NCBI GenBank assembly: GCA_963693365.1
Contig: CAVNZM010000002.1
Coordinates: 5,332,001 to 5,396,000 of the forward strand
DNA: 64,000 nucleotides
Source of the DNA: Amoebidium appalachense
Lineage: Eukaryota; Ichthyosporea
Direction: 5' to 3'
Part shown: positions 45,425 through 57,399 of the stretch, piece by piece
Position numbering within the stretch: position 1 is the first letter of the stretch
Layout: every line of letters begins with the position of its first letter
Made by a program: the position numbers and the translations under genes
The notes under the pieces: generated by a model
The model's database searches: none
What the model was told of the DNA's origin: nothing
The model's input: only the letters and a program-made list of their open reading frames with translations

Positions 45425-46105
45425 ACCACCACCACCCCCATCACCACCACCACCGACCCCCACCACCAACCCCCCTCACTCTCCCCCCCCCCCCCCCACC
45501 CCACTCCCCCCCTCCCCCCCCCCCCCCCCCCCCCCCCCCCTCTTATATTCCCTTCTATACTCTTCTCATATCTGATCTTGCCTGTGCTAAGGGATCTTCG
45601 TAACCCTTTACCCCCTTTTTCAGTTGTTCTCTGCTTTGGTGGTGATGTTTGTGTGCCTGTCTCTTTATTTTCTCTTGCTCTCTCTCTCTCTGTGTGTGTG
45701 TGGGGGGGGGGGGGGGGGGGGGGGGGGGGTAGGAGGGAGCAAAAAGTGAAAATCAAATCAATTGAAACGTTTTAGCTTTGTCTCTTTTCAAAACAGTATG
45801 CCTGCCCCCCCCCCCCCCCCCCCCCCCCACCACCACCACCACCCCAGCCCAGCCCACCCTCACTCCTAATCTCCCCCGCCCACCCATCAATACACTCAAT
45901 ATACCTCACCCGCCTAGACAGCTACCCACACGTCCAACCACCAAACCCACATGGTGTAAAGCACAAAAACTTAGTCAAATCAAGGCAATTGTTGTTTTTG
46001 GGGAGGTGAAAGGTGCGGAGACTAGGGGGGAGGGGGAGGGAAGAAGGGGATAGGAGGGAAGGGGGAGGAGAGGAGGGTGGGAGGGGGGTGGGGGGACTAA
46101 AATTC
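45116..46105. repeat. ISR-1 array spacer: C runs, (CCA)n, shared unique words
   Basis: C runs and (CCA)n occupy 45178-45540. TTTAGCTTTGTCTC and AAACAGTATGCCTGCC near 45772-45806, and AAGCACAAAAACTTAGTCAAA near 45959, recur in later spacers in the same order, so the spacers are part of the repeat unit. Confidence 0.65.
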
Positions 46106-46107
46106 TG

Positions 46108-46490
46108 ACGTGTCTTGATCATGGGAGATCCCCTTGTCGCGTACCAGCATTAATCACAGCCACCATAGCCAGTCACGCTCGATAGATTATCTGGCCAACA
46201 TGCATATGGCTTATATTTGTCCCAAAATCACAATGAAAATCTCATATGCGCATTCCTGGCCAAACATCCTTTATTTCCGTTGGGTACATAACCGCTTAAG
46301 CAAGTGCAAGCTGCCAGTCTAAGACCTCTTAACCAGTGTGGTGGTGGCTGTGCACTGTTTTGACAGCGAGGACCCACGGTCAATCAGGTTACCCATATTA
46401 ATAACAATGCCTAAAACACAATTCGAACCCACTGTAGCCGGGTTTCTCTACCAACTAATGCAACAGTTTTTGTTTCCTTTTTAACCTTTC
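46108..46490 (+). repeat. ISR-1 copy 4
   Basis: Contains GCTCGATAGATTATC near 46173, TGTCCCAAAATCACA near 46218, CAAGTGCAAGCTGCC near 46301, GTGGTGGCTGTGCACTG near 46341 and AGGTTACCCATA near 46386, then the tail TTTTTGTTTCC and a C run. Confidence 0.78.
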
Positions 46491-46819
46491 CCCCCCCCCC
46501 CCCCTTCTCCCTCCGTCCCCCTTTCCCAACCTCTCACCTCTCTTTCCCACCATTTTTCCTCTCCCCCTCCCTCTCTTCAACCCCCCCCCCCCCCCCCCGG
46601 CCCCCAAGTTTAACCCTCACCCAGCATAGATGGCCTTTGAGTCACAAGATCCTCTTCCTTCCTCCCCCCCCACCCCCTCCCTCCCTCCCCTTGAGAAAAA
46701 AAAAGAAAAGGGAAAAAAAAAAAAAAAAAGCACAAAACCCTCCCCACCCGACCTCATTCACACACGCGCAAAAACCACTCTCCCCACAAATCCTTCACTG
46801 ATCATCGATGGATCCGGAG

Positions 46820-46860
<41 letters not shown>

Positions 46861-47264
46861 AAAAAAAAAAAAAAGTTAACATCCGGTGAATTTTTTTGCC
46901 ATCCTACACGCATCATGATGCTAGAGCCCCCAGACATGAAGTAACACACACGAGCACACACAGTTATAGTACACATCAAACAGTAATCGGGACAACAAAA
47001 ACATCAGAACACTGAAAGTAGAAATATATCAAGTTGAAAGCTTAGGCTTCGTGTTTGTGAAAAACAGTATGCATCCCTCCTTCCCCCCCCCCCCCCCCTC
47101 TCTCCTCCCCTGCGCCCCCCTCCTCCCCTTCCCCCCCTCCCCCCCCACCACCACCACCACAAATCAACCCGTTTGGAATCAGTTTACCCACCTGCACAGC
47201 TACCCACACACATTACCACCAAACACACAAAGAAAAGAACAAACAATAAGTAAACCAACACAGC

Positions 47265-47530
47265 CTCCCGTGTCCTGATTTGTCCCACTATCAAACGGAA
47301 ATTATTCATGCTCTTACCCGACCAAAACTCTTATCTTTCCGTTGGTTAACCGCTCAGGCAAGTGCAAGCTGCCAATATTATTACTGTTATGGTGGTGGCT
47401 GTGCAACCCTTGTGCCCTGCTCTTATTTCTTGCCCGTTGATAAGGTTACCCACGTTATTGTTAAAGAACACTTTTGGAGCCCACTGGAGCAAGATTTGTT
47501 GTCGCTACTATGCAACCAACCCAACCCTGC
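47265..47530 (+). repeat. ISR-1 copy 5
   Basis: Contains GTTGGTTAACCGCTCAGG, CAAGTGCAAGCTGCC, GGTGGTGGCTGTGCA, AAGGTTACCCACG and GGAGCCCACTGGAGC in the family order, ending in a C run. Confidence 0.78.
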
Positions 47531-47547
47531 CCTCCCCTCAATCCCCC

Positions 47548-47582
<35 letters not shown>

Positions 47583-47957
47583 TCCCTCCTCACACCCTCC
47601 CACCCTGCCCGCCCTCCCCCCTCCCCATCCCCTTACCCCCCCCTGCCCCACTTTCACCCCCCAAAACCCCACCCCTCGAGTGTATAAGGCCTTATAAAGC
47701 CCCCCCCCCCCCCCCCCCCCCCACCCCCCGACCCCCTCCCCCTCCCCAATCCCTCCTTCCCCCACCCCCCCAGAATAAACCCTAACCCCACCCTCAGTCA
47801 AAAACACACAAGCCTCCACTCAGCTGCAGCACAAAAGTACTTTACTGATGGATAACCCTGGGGACCCAATGAATATTCTAAAATGTTCTCTTTTTTTTTT
47901 TTTTTTTTTTTTTTGTTGCTGTTGTTTCCTCCTCCTTATTTAGATTAATCTTTTTAT

Positions 47958-48045
47958 GGTATCCAATCGGAATGCCGGCACCTGCATTGTTGGAGACTAA
48001 GACTACCAATCAGCTATCGGCATTCTGGGGCTCTGCGAGAGTCAA
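47958..48045 (+). repeat. ISR-3, first of a pair
   Basis: GGTATCCAATCGGAATGCCGGC ... ACCAATCAGCTATCGG aligns in order with 53460-53545 (ACCAATTGGAATGCCGAC ... ACCAATCAGCTGTCAG). Confidence 0.6.
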
Positions 48046-48200
48046 TATCATAGTTTTATATCAGGGACCATTATTGACACGCGCTCCCAAGTCCCTATCC
48101 TTTTTAGCCAAAGAGTTGAAATCACAAAACAGGAGAATGTTACGAATACATGATAGCCCTCTGTGCGCACGCATCCCCGCTCCCTCCTTTCCCCCCCCCC

Positions 48201-48248
<48 letters not shown>

Positions 48249-48428
48249 ACACACCACCACCACCACCCAGTGCCCACCCCCCCACACCCCCCGGCCCCGA
48301 CATATCACCAGTACCCTTCCACTCCCCCCACAAATCGCTTACAGATGGAGCCCGCCCCCAGAGAAAGAGAGACATACAGACAAACATCACTACCAAAGTA
48401 CAACTGAAAAGATGGTGGTGGGGAAAAG

Positions 48429-48459
<31 letters not shown>

Positions 48460-48715
48460 AAAAACGAAAATCAAATCATTTGGAAAAGTTTTAGCTTTGT
48501 CTCTGTTCAAAACAGTACCCTCCGGCCCCCCTCCCCCTCCCTCCCCCAGCCCAGCCCAGTCCAACCCCAGTCTTTTATCTCCCACGCCCACTCAACAGTA
48601 CACTCAATATACCTCACCCACCTATACAACTGCCCACACGTCCTACCACCAAACTCATCTTGTATAAAGCACACATAGTTAGTCAAACAAGGCAGCTATT
48701 GTTTTTGGGACAGGT

Positions 48716-48751
<36 letters not shown>

Positions 48752-48757
48752 TATTTC

Positions 48758-49115
48758 TCGCATGCGTTGATCATAGAGAATGCCTTCGTCGGTGCCAGCA
48801 GTCACAGCCACCATACGGACTAAAGTTCGATAGGTGATAAACCCCATGGCCTAATTTTGTCCCACAATCACAAGCAAAACCTTATATGCATATCATAAAC
48901 CAATATCTTACCGTTCCGCTGGGTAACCGCCCAAGCAAGTGCAGGCTGCCATTAATATAACTATCATGACGGTAGCTGTGCACTGTTTTTGCATCAATAA
49001 TGGACGGTCGGTCAGGTTACCCACATTTTTATCAATGCTAGAATTACCATTGGAGCCCACTCAGTGTAGCCAAATTTCCTCTACCAAATGCCTATGCAAT
49101 ATGTCCCCTTTACCC
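48758..49115 (+). repeat. ISR-1 copy 6
   Basis: Contains GATCATAGAGAATGCC, AAAGTTCGATAGG, GGGTAACCGCCCAAGC near 48920, CAAGTGCAGGCTGCC near 48936, TAGCTGTGCACTG near 48973 and AGGTTACCCACA near 49013, ending in TCCCCTTTACC and a C run. Confidence 0.8.
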
Positions 49116-49479
49116 CCCCCCCCCCCCCCCCCCCCCCGTCCCCTCTCTCCCGCCTTTCCCCCTCCCTACCTCTCACCTCTCTTCCCCCCAATTTCTCCTC
49201 TCCCCCTCCCTCCCTTCACCGCCATTCCCCCCACCCCCCAGTGTAACGCTCACCCAGCATAGATGGCCTCACAGGGCCCTCTTCCCCCCTCCCCCCCTCG
49301 CCCCCCCCCTCCACCTCCACCTCTCTCCCCTCAAAAACAAAAAGCACACAACCCTTCCAACCCCACTTCCATCACGCGCGCGAGCGCGCACACACACACA
49401 CACACCACACCCACACCCACACACACCCACCCACACACACACACACACCCACACACACACACACAAGTTCAATAAATTT

Positions 49480-49790
49480 TTGGCGGCATTGGCCTAGATA
49501 TGTCCTACAATCACACTCAAAACTCATAGGCACATACCAGACCGACCTAATTAGTGCTTTCCTTCGGTTGGGTAACCACCCATGTAAGTGCAAGCTGCCA
49601 TCAGTACTATAAATAGTGGTGGTTTTGCAAATTTGGGTACGTCACGTACAACATTTGGTACCAGTCGGCCAGGTTACTCATAATACTATTACTGCAAAAA
49701 ATATCCTTCTGAGCCCACTGTAACCGGATATCCTCTCTTAAATAAAGCTTAAAGCAATAGTTTTTGCTTCCCCTCTAACCTTCCCCTACC
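49480..49790 (+). repeat. ISR-1 copy 7
   Basis: Contains TGTCCTACAATCACACTCAAAA, GGGTAACCACCCATG, AAGTGCAAGCTGCC, GGCCAGGTTACTCA and GAGCCCACTGTAACCGG, with the tail TTTTGCTTCCCCTCTAACC. The 5' words seen in copies 6 and 8 are missing. Confidence 0.75.
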
Positions 49791-49843
49791 CCCACTCCCA
49801 ACCTCTCCCCTCCATTTCCGCCCATTTCCCCCCCCCCCCCCCC

Positions 49844-49875
<32 letters not shown>

Positions 49876-50774
49876 CTACCACCACCCACACCCACCCCTC
49901 AACCCTTCTTCACACGGCACACATAAGGCCCCAAAAAGCCTCCCCCCCCCCCCCCCCCCCCATCTCCCCCCCCCCCCTCCGAAAAAAAAAAAAAACAACC
50001 CTCCTTACCACTTTCCCACAAATCCTTCACTGATCACAGATGGAGCCTCCCTTCACCCCTTCCTCTCCCCCCTCCCTCCTCCCCCCTCCCACCCCCCCCC
50101 CCAGGCCACTCGGTGCTTTTTTACACCACCCACAAAAACCGGTCTATCCACGGTGCTTCCGCCCCCGTCATTCCCTCACACCCCTCCTAGCTCTCTGCCT
50201 TCCCAACACCCACAAACCTGCGTGCACATACACACGTGCAAGCACCCACACACATGCAGCGACACACACAAACACACCTAAATACGGTACACATCATTGA
50301 ACATTATTGATCAGAACAACCAAAGAACCTGAGAACACTGAAAGTAGAAATACATTGAAAGATTTTGCTTCGTACTTGTGGAAAACAGTATGCAACCCCC
50401 CTCCCCCTCCCCCGGTCCCCCCCCCCCCCCCCCCCTCCAAAAAAAAAAAAAAAAAAAAAAAAACTTGAGGCTCCCATATGCCCCCCCCCCTCCCCCCCCC
50501 CCCCCCCCCCCCCCTCCCCCCCCCCCCCCCCCCCCCCCCACCCACCCCACCCCACCCCCCCTGCCCCCCCCCCCCCCCCCCCCCCCCTGCCCCAATCCAA
50601 CCCGTTCAGAAACAACTAACTTACCTGCACAACTACCCACACATCTTACCACCAAACACAACTCGAAGAAAAGAACCTTTCTGAAAAATGTATAAACCAA
50701 GATAAACATTATTGGGGGATTAGAAGGGGGGGGGGGGGGGGGGGGGGAAGGGGGCTTCTGATGTTCTTTTGCCA

Positions 50775-51115
50775 CAAAAGATATCCTTGTCCCGTGCGCC
50801 AGCAAACACAGTCACCATACCGAGTCAAGTTCGATAGACCGATCGTACCCACCTTGGCCTAGATTTGTCCCACAAGCAAATGAAAATTCCCCTACGCACC
50901 TGCCCAACAAAGGTCTCCCTCTCCGTTGGGTAACCGCCCCATTCAAGTGCATGCCGCAACTACTATTATTACGATAGTGGTCGTTGTGCAGTCGTTGAGT
51001 AGCCAGTCCATTACATCCGCTGGTAAGGTTGCAGATGCTGCTGGAAAACACGTTTGAGCCTTCTGAGGCATTTCTCCCGACTAGTATCATCATCATTGCT
51101 TCCCCTTTAACCCCT
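50775..51115 (+). repeat. ISR-1 copy 8
   Basis: Contains GAGTCAAGTTCGATAGACC near 50822, TGTCCCACAAGCAAATG, GGGTAACCGCCCCATTC near 50927, AAGTGCATGCCGC and a tail TTGCTTCCCCTTTAACCCC leading into a C run. Confidence 0.78.
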
Positions 51116-52101
51116 CCCCCCCCCCCCCCCCCCCCCCTTCTCCCCCCCCCCTCCCCGCCCCCTCTCTCTGCCTCTGTCCCCCCTCCCCATCCCACTGTTA
51201 TTACCCAATCCCCCTCCCCTCCCTCCCTCCCTACCACGGCCACCCCTGCTACCTTTTGAGGTAGCTCTTATTTTTCAAGGCCGATTGAACTTTCCCTCCA
51301 GAGTGACTGATCACGTGCCAATTCATACCCTTGAAAAAATGATAAGTCAGAGTATTTTTGGTCATACGGCAACTGAGGCCACAGTCGTACGTGGCAGCGA
51401 CCACCCGCCCTCCATCCCAAACAACCCACCTTACACATCACAGGCCTTACAGTCCCCCCCCGTCCCCTCCCTCCCCCCCCCCCCCCCCCCCCCCCGCTCC
51501 CCTTCGCTAGGCCTTCAACACAAATTCCCCCCCCCCCCCCCCCCCCCCCCCCCAAAAAACAAATCCTTCACTGATGATGACCCCCCCCCCCCCCCCCCCC
51601 CCCTTTTCTCATAGAAAAAAAAAATACCGCGCCGAGTTTTTTACTTCCACCCAAATACCCGGTCCGTCCGGGGGTATCAGCCTTCATCCTCACTCCCCTC
51701 TCGAACACCCACACACGTGCACGCACACCAATGCACACAAACACACACACACATAACACACACACACAAACACATGCGCACACACGCGCCCATGCGCGCA
51801 CAAACCGTTGACACACACACGCACACACACACACACAACCCATACTGCAGTACACTCACCCCACAAATACCCCCTTTCCACCCTTCCCTCCTTTCACCCC
51901 TCCCCCCCAACCTAATCCAACCATCACCCTTTCCGCCCCTGCACTCTTATCTCCCTCCCCGTTTCCCCCCATCCCCCCACCATCGCCACTCACACGTGGT
52001 GTCCATGGGTACATTTATATTTTCCAAAAGAAAGAAGAAAGAGACAAAGAAAAGAAAAGGAAAAAAAAAGTGAGCCGAAGGCAGGGGGGTGGGGTGGGGG
52101 G

Positions 52102-52132
<31 letters not shown>

Positions 52133-52714
52133 TAGTGTACCAATTCAGTGGCACACATATTACGTCATCCTTGTGACATACGGCATAAACACGGACAAAA
52201 AGATTCCCAAGTTTCTGATCCGCTGTGTTGGCGTTTGGAGAGAGAAGGGCTGTTATTTCTTTGTTTCGAAGAAAACAGGATTGACACGATTATGGTACGT
52301 CATTTGTACTGAAAAACAATGATTTTCTTTCCGGTGCTACCCCCTCCCAATCCATCTGCATGCGTGGAAGTGAAGTTTAAAATCCCCCTCCCCCCTCCCC
52401 CTCCCCCAACCTCCCCACCACCGCCACCCACCCACCCACAAGACACACACACACACATATACACACCACTGTACCCCTGCAACAACAATACAAACAAGAA
52501 AAAGAGAAAAAGGCGATACTCCAAATAAACTAAATTAGAATATTTGTATTTGCCTTTCAAGACAGTATACCCCCCTGCCCCTCCCCCCTCCCCCCTCCCC
52601 CCTCCCCCCCTCCCCCCTCCCCCCCCCTCCGTCCCTTCGTAACGGGTGGAGTGGGCGGGGCAGGGGGAGAAGTGAGGGGGAGGGAGGAGGGGGTTCGTGG
52701 CAGTGGCGGCACAC

Positions 52715-53015
52715 TTAACAGAGACAGCCACTACACCGAGTCAAGTTCGATAACTGGTAGCCCCGTGGCCTAATGTTGTGTCCCGCAATCAAACGGAAAA
52801 CAATATATGCACATATCCGACCAAGACTCATTTCTTTCCGCTGCCATTATTACGATAATTGTGGCGGCTGTGCACTCCGTGCCATCCCCAATGGCTCTTT
52901 TACATTTGGCGGTAAGGTTACCCACAATGATGCTTAAAAACCCTTTTGAAGGCCCCCTGGGGCAAGATTGGCTCTCCCCATAGCATTATGATTTTTGCAC
53001 TTGCGTTTTTATTCC
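52715..53015 (+). repeat. ISR-1 copy 9
   Basis: Contains CGAGTCAAGTTCGATAAC near 52737, TGTCCCGCAATCAAACGG, GGCGGCTGTGCACTCCG, AAGGTTACCCACAATG and GCATTATGATTTTTGC, ending in ATTCCCC and a C run. The GGGTAACC arm is deleted. Confidence 0.75.
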
Positions 53016-53165
53016 CCCCCCCTCCCCCCCCCCCCCCCCCCTGCCCCTTTTCCACCCTGCCCCACCCTCACCCCTCAAAACCTCAGCCCTGCTTTTTGTG
53101 TGTGTAGGGCATTATAGCCCCCCCCCCCTCCCCCCCCCCCTCTTCACCCCCCGGCCCCCCCCCCT

Positions 53166-53197
<32 letters not shown>

Positions 53198-53459
53198 CCT
53201 CACCCTCCCCTACATACACAGACCACTCTAAAACACACAAGCTAGACAACCCCGGGGAGTCCGACCACGGCAATAATATCTTTGTGTTCTCAAAGTTTCG
53301 CCAAAATCTTTTCTGGTTACTTTTTACCAAGAATTCGATTTGATTTTATTATCTTAAAGGGGGCACCGTGAAGTTTAGGACCTGACGGTCTCGTCACTGT
53401 GAGCCTCAACCGCGTCAACAATGGTAACCTGTGATTGGCTAATGCAATGGTTTGATATC

Positions 53460-53545
53460 CAGTGACAACCAATTGGAATGCCGACAACTGAGTCGTTGGG
53501 AATTGACACAACCAATCAGCTGTCAGCTCTCTACGGTCCTGTCTG
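53460..53545 (+). repeat. ISR-3, second of a pair
   Basis: Matches 47958-48045 on the same strand. The pair sits at comparable positions after array spacers, so it may be a further part of the long ISR-1 unit. Confidence 0.6.
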
Positions 53546-53734
53546 AGTGATTCTCTCTCTGTGTCCCAGGCTGGCATAAATGACACACATGGCCTGAACT
53601 CTGTAACCTTCCACATTTATCAACATGTTTTGCTAATGCCCAACAGGAGACTAATGCGAACACAATAGTAGCTCTCTGCATACACACCTGCTCTGCGCAC
53701 ACAAACGGACATAACGTATGTGCACATGACACGC

Positions 53735-53938
<204 letters not shown>

Positions 53939-53939
53939 T

Positions 53940-54480
53940 GCGCGCACACACCGTGGAGTGGCGCAAACGCACACACAGCAACAGATGACATCATTCAACA
54001 CAGACTTTTAACGACCCATACAGACTCCTTAGAGCAGTCTGAGTGCAAAAAAAACGAGTTCCGATGTTATGTGGAGAAAGAGGCCAACCCTATCAGTTAA
54101 TTATTCTGGACAATATCATAACAAGATGTTTTTTTTGTTTTACATAGCACATTGGCCTACCCTACAAGGGTCAAATACCCAAAACTTCCAATTGTTGCTC
54201 AAAAAAACACAGCAGATTATTTGTACCTCACTCCACTTGCACTGTTTTGCCATACGTGTACAAGCTGCATATAAAGCTAAGAAAGCTAAGCCTAGGTTCA
54301 AAAACAGAAAACAGAAAAATTCGAAAAATAAACAATACTACCAAGTTAGCTCTGTGCAAATTAATCCTACAGGAATCAAGAGTATCTCCCCTTCACCCCC
54401 TTTTAACCCCGTTTGTGCTTCCTAGCGCCATAGGGGCACCTAAAAACCTCAAGTCATGTCTCCCCCCCAGGGGTGTCAAG

Positions 54481-54512
<32 letters not shown>

Positions 54513-54586
54513 AAAAAAAAAAATGCACACGAAACTACCCAAACGCACTACTTGTAAACACGCCGTGAAACTCGTGTCGAGTACAT
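53940..54586. other. Gap before the coiled-coil gene
   Basis: Unique AT-rich DNA with a C-run/A-run junction at 54482-54523. No gene was seen. This is the 3' side of the minus-strand coiled-coil gene. Confidence 0.55.
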
Positions 54587-55351
54587 TCAATTTGCCGCCC
54601 TGGCCACCTGAGGCACCATTCTAGGGTCTTCCAGGCTGTTTTTTCTATCAAAATCCATGAATAGATCCGTCAGCATATCCTCCCTCTCCATCACCAACCG
54701 CACGTACCCATGCACAAGTGTCTGGCTGCCCCTCTTTGCCTGGTCGTACTCCATCTCCTTCTCCGAAACTTGCGCGGAAAGCTGCCGAATGGCCGCTTGG
54801 AGAGACGCCACCTGCTTTTTCAAATCCTCGTTTTGGATTTTTAGGATAGCCGCTGTCGCCTGCCCAGCCTGAAGTTTCTCCGTGAGTATATTCAGCGTCT
54901 CTATTTTGTCCGCCAACACGCACTGGAGCTGTATCTTCTCGCTGTGTTTTTCCTCCACCTGCATGCGCAAAAGAAACACTTGGTTCTGCAAATTCACGGC
55001 GTGTTCCTTCGAATTTGACCGCTTGCGAATCAATGTCGCCTTCTCCTCCTCATACTTCTCAAATCTAAACACGGGAACGTTGTCGGTGCTCCCCGCACCC
55101 GGTGTGTGTGGTGTATGGGGGTGGATTTCTGCGGTGGGGAGGTGTTCCAACGTGGTTAATGGACTGTTCAAGCTCACTCTTGAAAGGGTACCTGTGGAAA
55201 AACGACGGAAAATGCGACCGTTTGCGAGACTATTAGAGCGTGTGGTGGTCGTGCTACCGCGGGGAGTGTGTGGGGTGGCTTCGGTTGGCGTGAGAGTGTC
55301 GGAAGAAACAAAAGTGGGACTCGCGCAACGGCGTGGGTTGAAGGCTGACAT
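54587..55351 (-). CDS. Coiled-coil protein, single exon, unknown function
   Basis: A complete frame of 254 residues from MSAFNPRR at 55351 to a stop at 54587. Residues 1-95 are Ser/Thr/Pro-rich with several SP/TP sites (TPTEATPHTPRGS; HPHTPHTPGAG) and a basic RRFSTGT stretch, so phosphorylation is plausible. From about 95 to 225 the sequence is a long coiled coil with heptad-like Leu/Ile/Val spacing (NLQNQVFLLRMQVEEKHSEK, then LKIQNEDLKKQVASLQAAIR). The tail (MEREDMLTDLFMDFDRKN) is acidic. The absence of long homopolymers, in contrast to its surroundings, and GC-rich third positions support real coding. It may be a cytoskeletal or centrosomal scaffold; no family is recognised. Confidence 0.78.
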   Translation of the reverse strand: MSAFNPRRCASPTFVSSDTLTPTEATPHTPRGSTTTTRSNSLANGRIFRRFSTGTLSRVSLNSPLTTLEHLPTAEIHPHTPHTPGAGSTDNVPVFRFEKYEEEKATLIRKRSNSKEHAVNLQNQVFLLRMQVEEKHSEKIQLQCVLADKIETLNILTEKLQAGQATAAILKIQNEDLKKQVASLQAAIRQLSAQVSEKEMEYDQAKRGSQTLVHGYVRLVMEREDMLTDLFMDFDRKNSLEDPRMVPQVARAAN

Positions 55352-56747
55352 TTTCGTTAACGTGTGACGAGGTCACTCGAATTTGACTTTAGTGTTTTTT
55401 TTTTGCTCAAAACGTGCTTCAAACTTCGGGCTGGTAGTGAAGTGAATGGGGCGTGCCTTGTGCTCGAAGTATAACGCTGTAACTTGCGGGCTACAACGAG
55501 AAACGCAGGCCAACCTGGCTGTCTATGATATTTCAAACGGGAACTACATAATACGACCAACCAGCTCAAAAGCAACAGAAACTCTCCCTAGGCCTTCTTC
55601 CCATTCCGACCAAGTACCTGACCCAAACAAAGCAAGAAAGTCTAATTAGAAATGGTTCCTGTTGTATATTGTGCAATAGCCACGCTCTACTGCGCATGTT
55701 CCAAACCATACAGACTGGCTGTGTTGACATCAACGGGTCACGGCAAGCACTCTCTATCATTGGTCCCCCTATACCTAGCAGAGCCTCAAGCTTGTGACGT
55801 GAGCAAGACTCTATATAGGCAAGATGGGTAAAGATAACGAGTAGCTTGAATTGCCACAGACATACACTAAAGATTTTGCGAGCTAATCACCAAGAAGCAG
55901 CAGCATAATCTACAGTACGCAACATCATGATAGCGCCGTACAACATCCCATGAAAGGCTCAGTAAGAAATGGGGGGGCTTAAAAAAGAAAATTGCCTTGA
56001 TAGAAAGAAAGCGTCACGTGCGACCAACACCCCTTATAGAACTTTTAAGCTTCTACTGATTAAAACTTCATCTACATTGTCACTTTTATAATTAATATCA
56101 TTTTATTTTGACCTTAGCGCCAATAATATGTCAAAAGTGTAACATATCATGCCTGCTAATTTAAATCTGCAATATTTTTCAGGGGAAATGTTACCGCACC
56201 CCAAAATAGGGTATAGATCGCGATCTCTTTTTTAGCCAATGGTGTTTGGGTAATACTTTTCAGTAGCCAATAATAACTTTGTTGACAAGTATAGATAAAC
56301 CAATAGAAACAGATCAGATCTAAAGTAGGAATCAGTCGGGTCCGTCAACAACTACAAGTTATGAACTTATGAACCCGTGCCGTTGGAAAGGCCAAGAACG
56401 CTCATCAAAAAAATACAATGACAAAATCACGCAAGGAAAAAAATAAACTCAAAAGGATACACCATGCTCACCTAGTTGGATTAGAGGGCAAACTCATGCT
56501 GTGTGGGTTCTATCGCGGCCACGCTCCGGCAGATCTTTTGAAAGCCGGGTAGTTTTTAACGCGTGATTTTAAACCACTCGACCCATTGTGTTCACTTGGT
56601 TTTAAACGGTTCCAACAGGTGTGCCACACCCAGTCAGGTACATGCCAAATTGATTATACTGGTTACAATCATATACAAACCCTCTTTTATGGGAGAATGC
56701 GCCAAATATTCTTATGAGCCAAGTTGAGCGCTGTTGAGCTACAGACC
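55352..56747. other. Unique intergenic region
   Basis: AT-rich, nearly microsatellite-free DNA, unusual for this window. It probably contains the promoter of the coiled-coil gene (TATATAG near 55813 lies far upstream). No coding region or RNA gene was recognised. Confidence 0.55.
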
Positions 56748-56775
56748 TTAAGGGGGTAGTATAGTAGGGCCTTAT

Positions 56776-56945
56776 GAAAATATCCTGATTTTCGCCCTGA
56801 GTATCAACCGGGATATATCACGAAAATATCGCCCTAACCCCCGAATATCCCTTTTTTTTTGAGAGCGCCCTGAGTATCATTACAACATATCCCGAAAACG
56901 TCCCTGAATATCAAAAGATATATCAAAAGTATCCCGTCAAGCCCC
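56776..56945. repeat. Left iteron cluster (CCTGAATATC / GATATATC)
   Basis: Degenerate repeats of CCCTGARTATCA and the palindrome GATATATC (56812-56819 and 56917-56924) fill the space between the left end and ORF1. Confidence 0.65.
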
Positions 56946-56997
56946 TGATTTCTCGTTCTGATAGAGAATCAAAGGTAAAACTCAGTCGGCATGTGTT

Positions 56998-57399
56998 ATG
57001 TTCCTTAGGCAACACCGTACTGATCATTATCGCTTTTTGGGAGCTTTGGCAGGATATATTTCTCCTGCTGTACGTATGGATACCACCCTAATAGATAGGT
57101 CTGTATGGTGCTCTGATGTTAATATTGCCTGGGAAGTTGTGCAGTGGCGCTGTAATTTTTGTTTCCATCGCCGCTGGTGCCACTTTTGTGCTGAACTTTT
57201 TAATCGCAAGCATGTTGATAGGTGTGAGTTTTTATGTCGCGTTTTACCTCTTTCCCTACGGGTGTCTGCTACACTGGCTGGCAATGTGACCACTTTAGAC
57301 TTTTTGTTAAATTCTGTTGGTCGTCACATTGAGCATTTATATGATTTTCACACAGTGTTCAGGTATCTCAGTATGCACTTGTTACTGGATAACTCGTAA
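56998..57399 (+). CDS. Cys/His-rich protein, copy 1
   Basis: A frame of 133 residues. Residues 50-76 carry WRCNFCFH, CHFC and RKHVDRC, that is Cys52, Cys55, His57, Cys61, Cys64, His72 and Cys76, enough for one or two zinc sites. The part C-x2-C-x7-H-x3-C resembles the terminal finger of some LINE proteins, but no RT is present. It aligns with the frame at 58292-59101 from YISP (residue 20) to its end without large gaps. The actual start may lie upstream; MFLRQH is the first Met. AATAAA follows at about 57451. The function is unknown. Confidence 0.5.
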   Translation: MFLRQHRTDHYRFLGALAGYISPAVRMDTTLIDRSVWCSDVNIAWEVVQWRCNFCFHRRWCHFCAELFNRKHVDRCEFLCRVLPLSLRVSATLAGNVTTLDFLLNSVGRHIEHLYDFHTVFRYLSMHLLLDNS

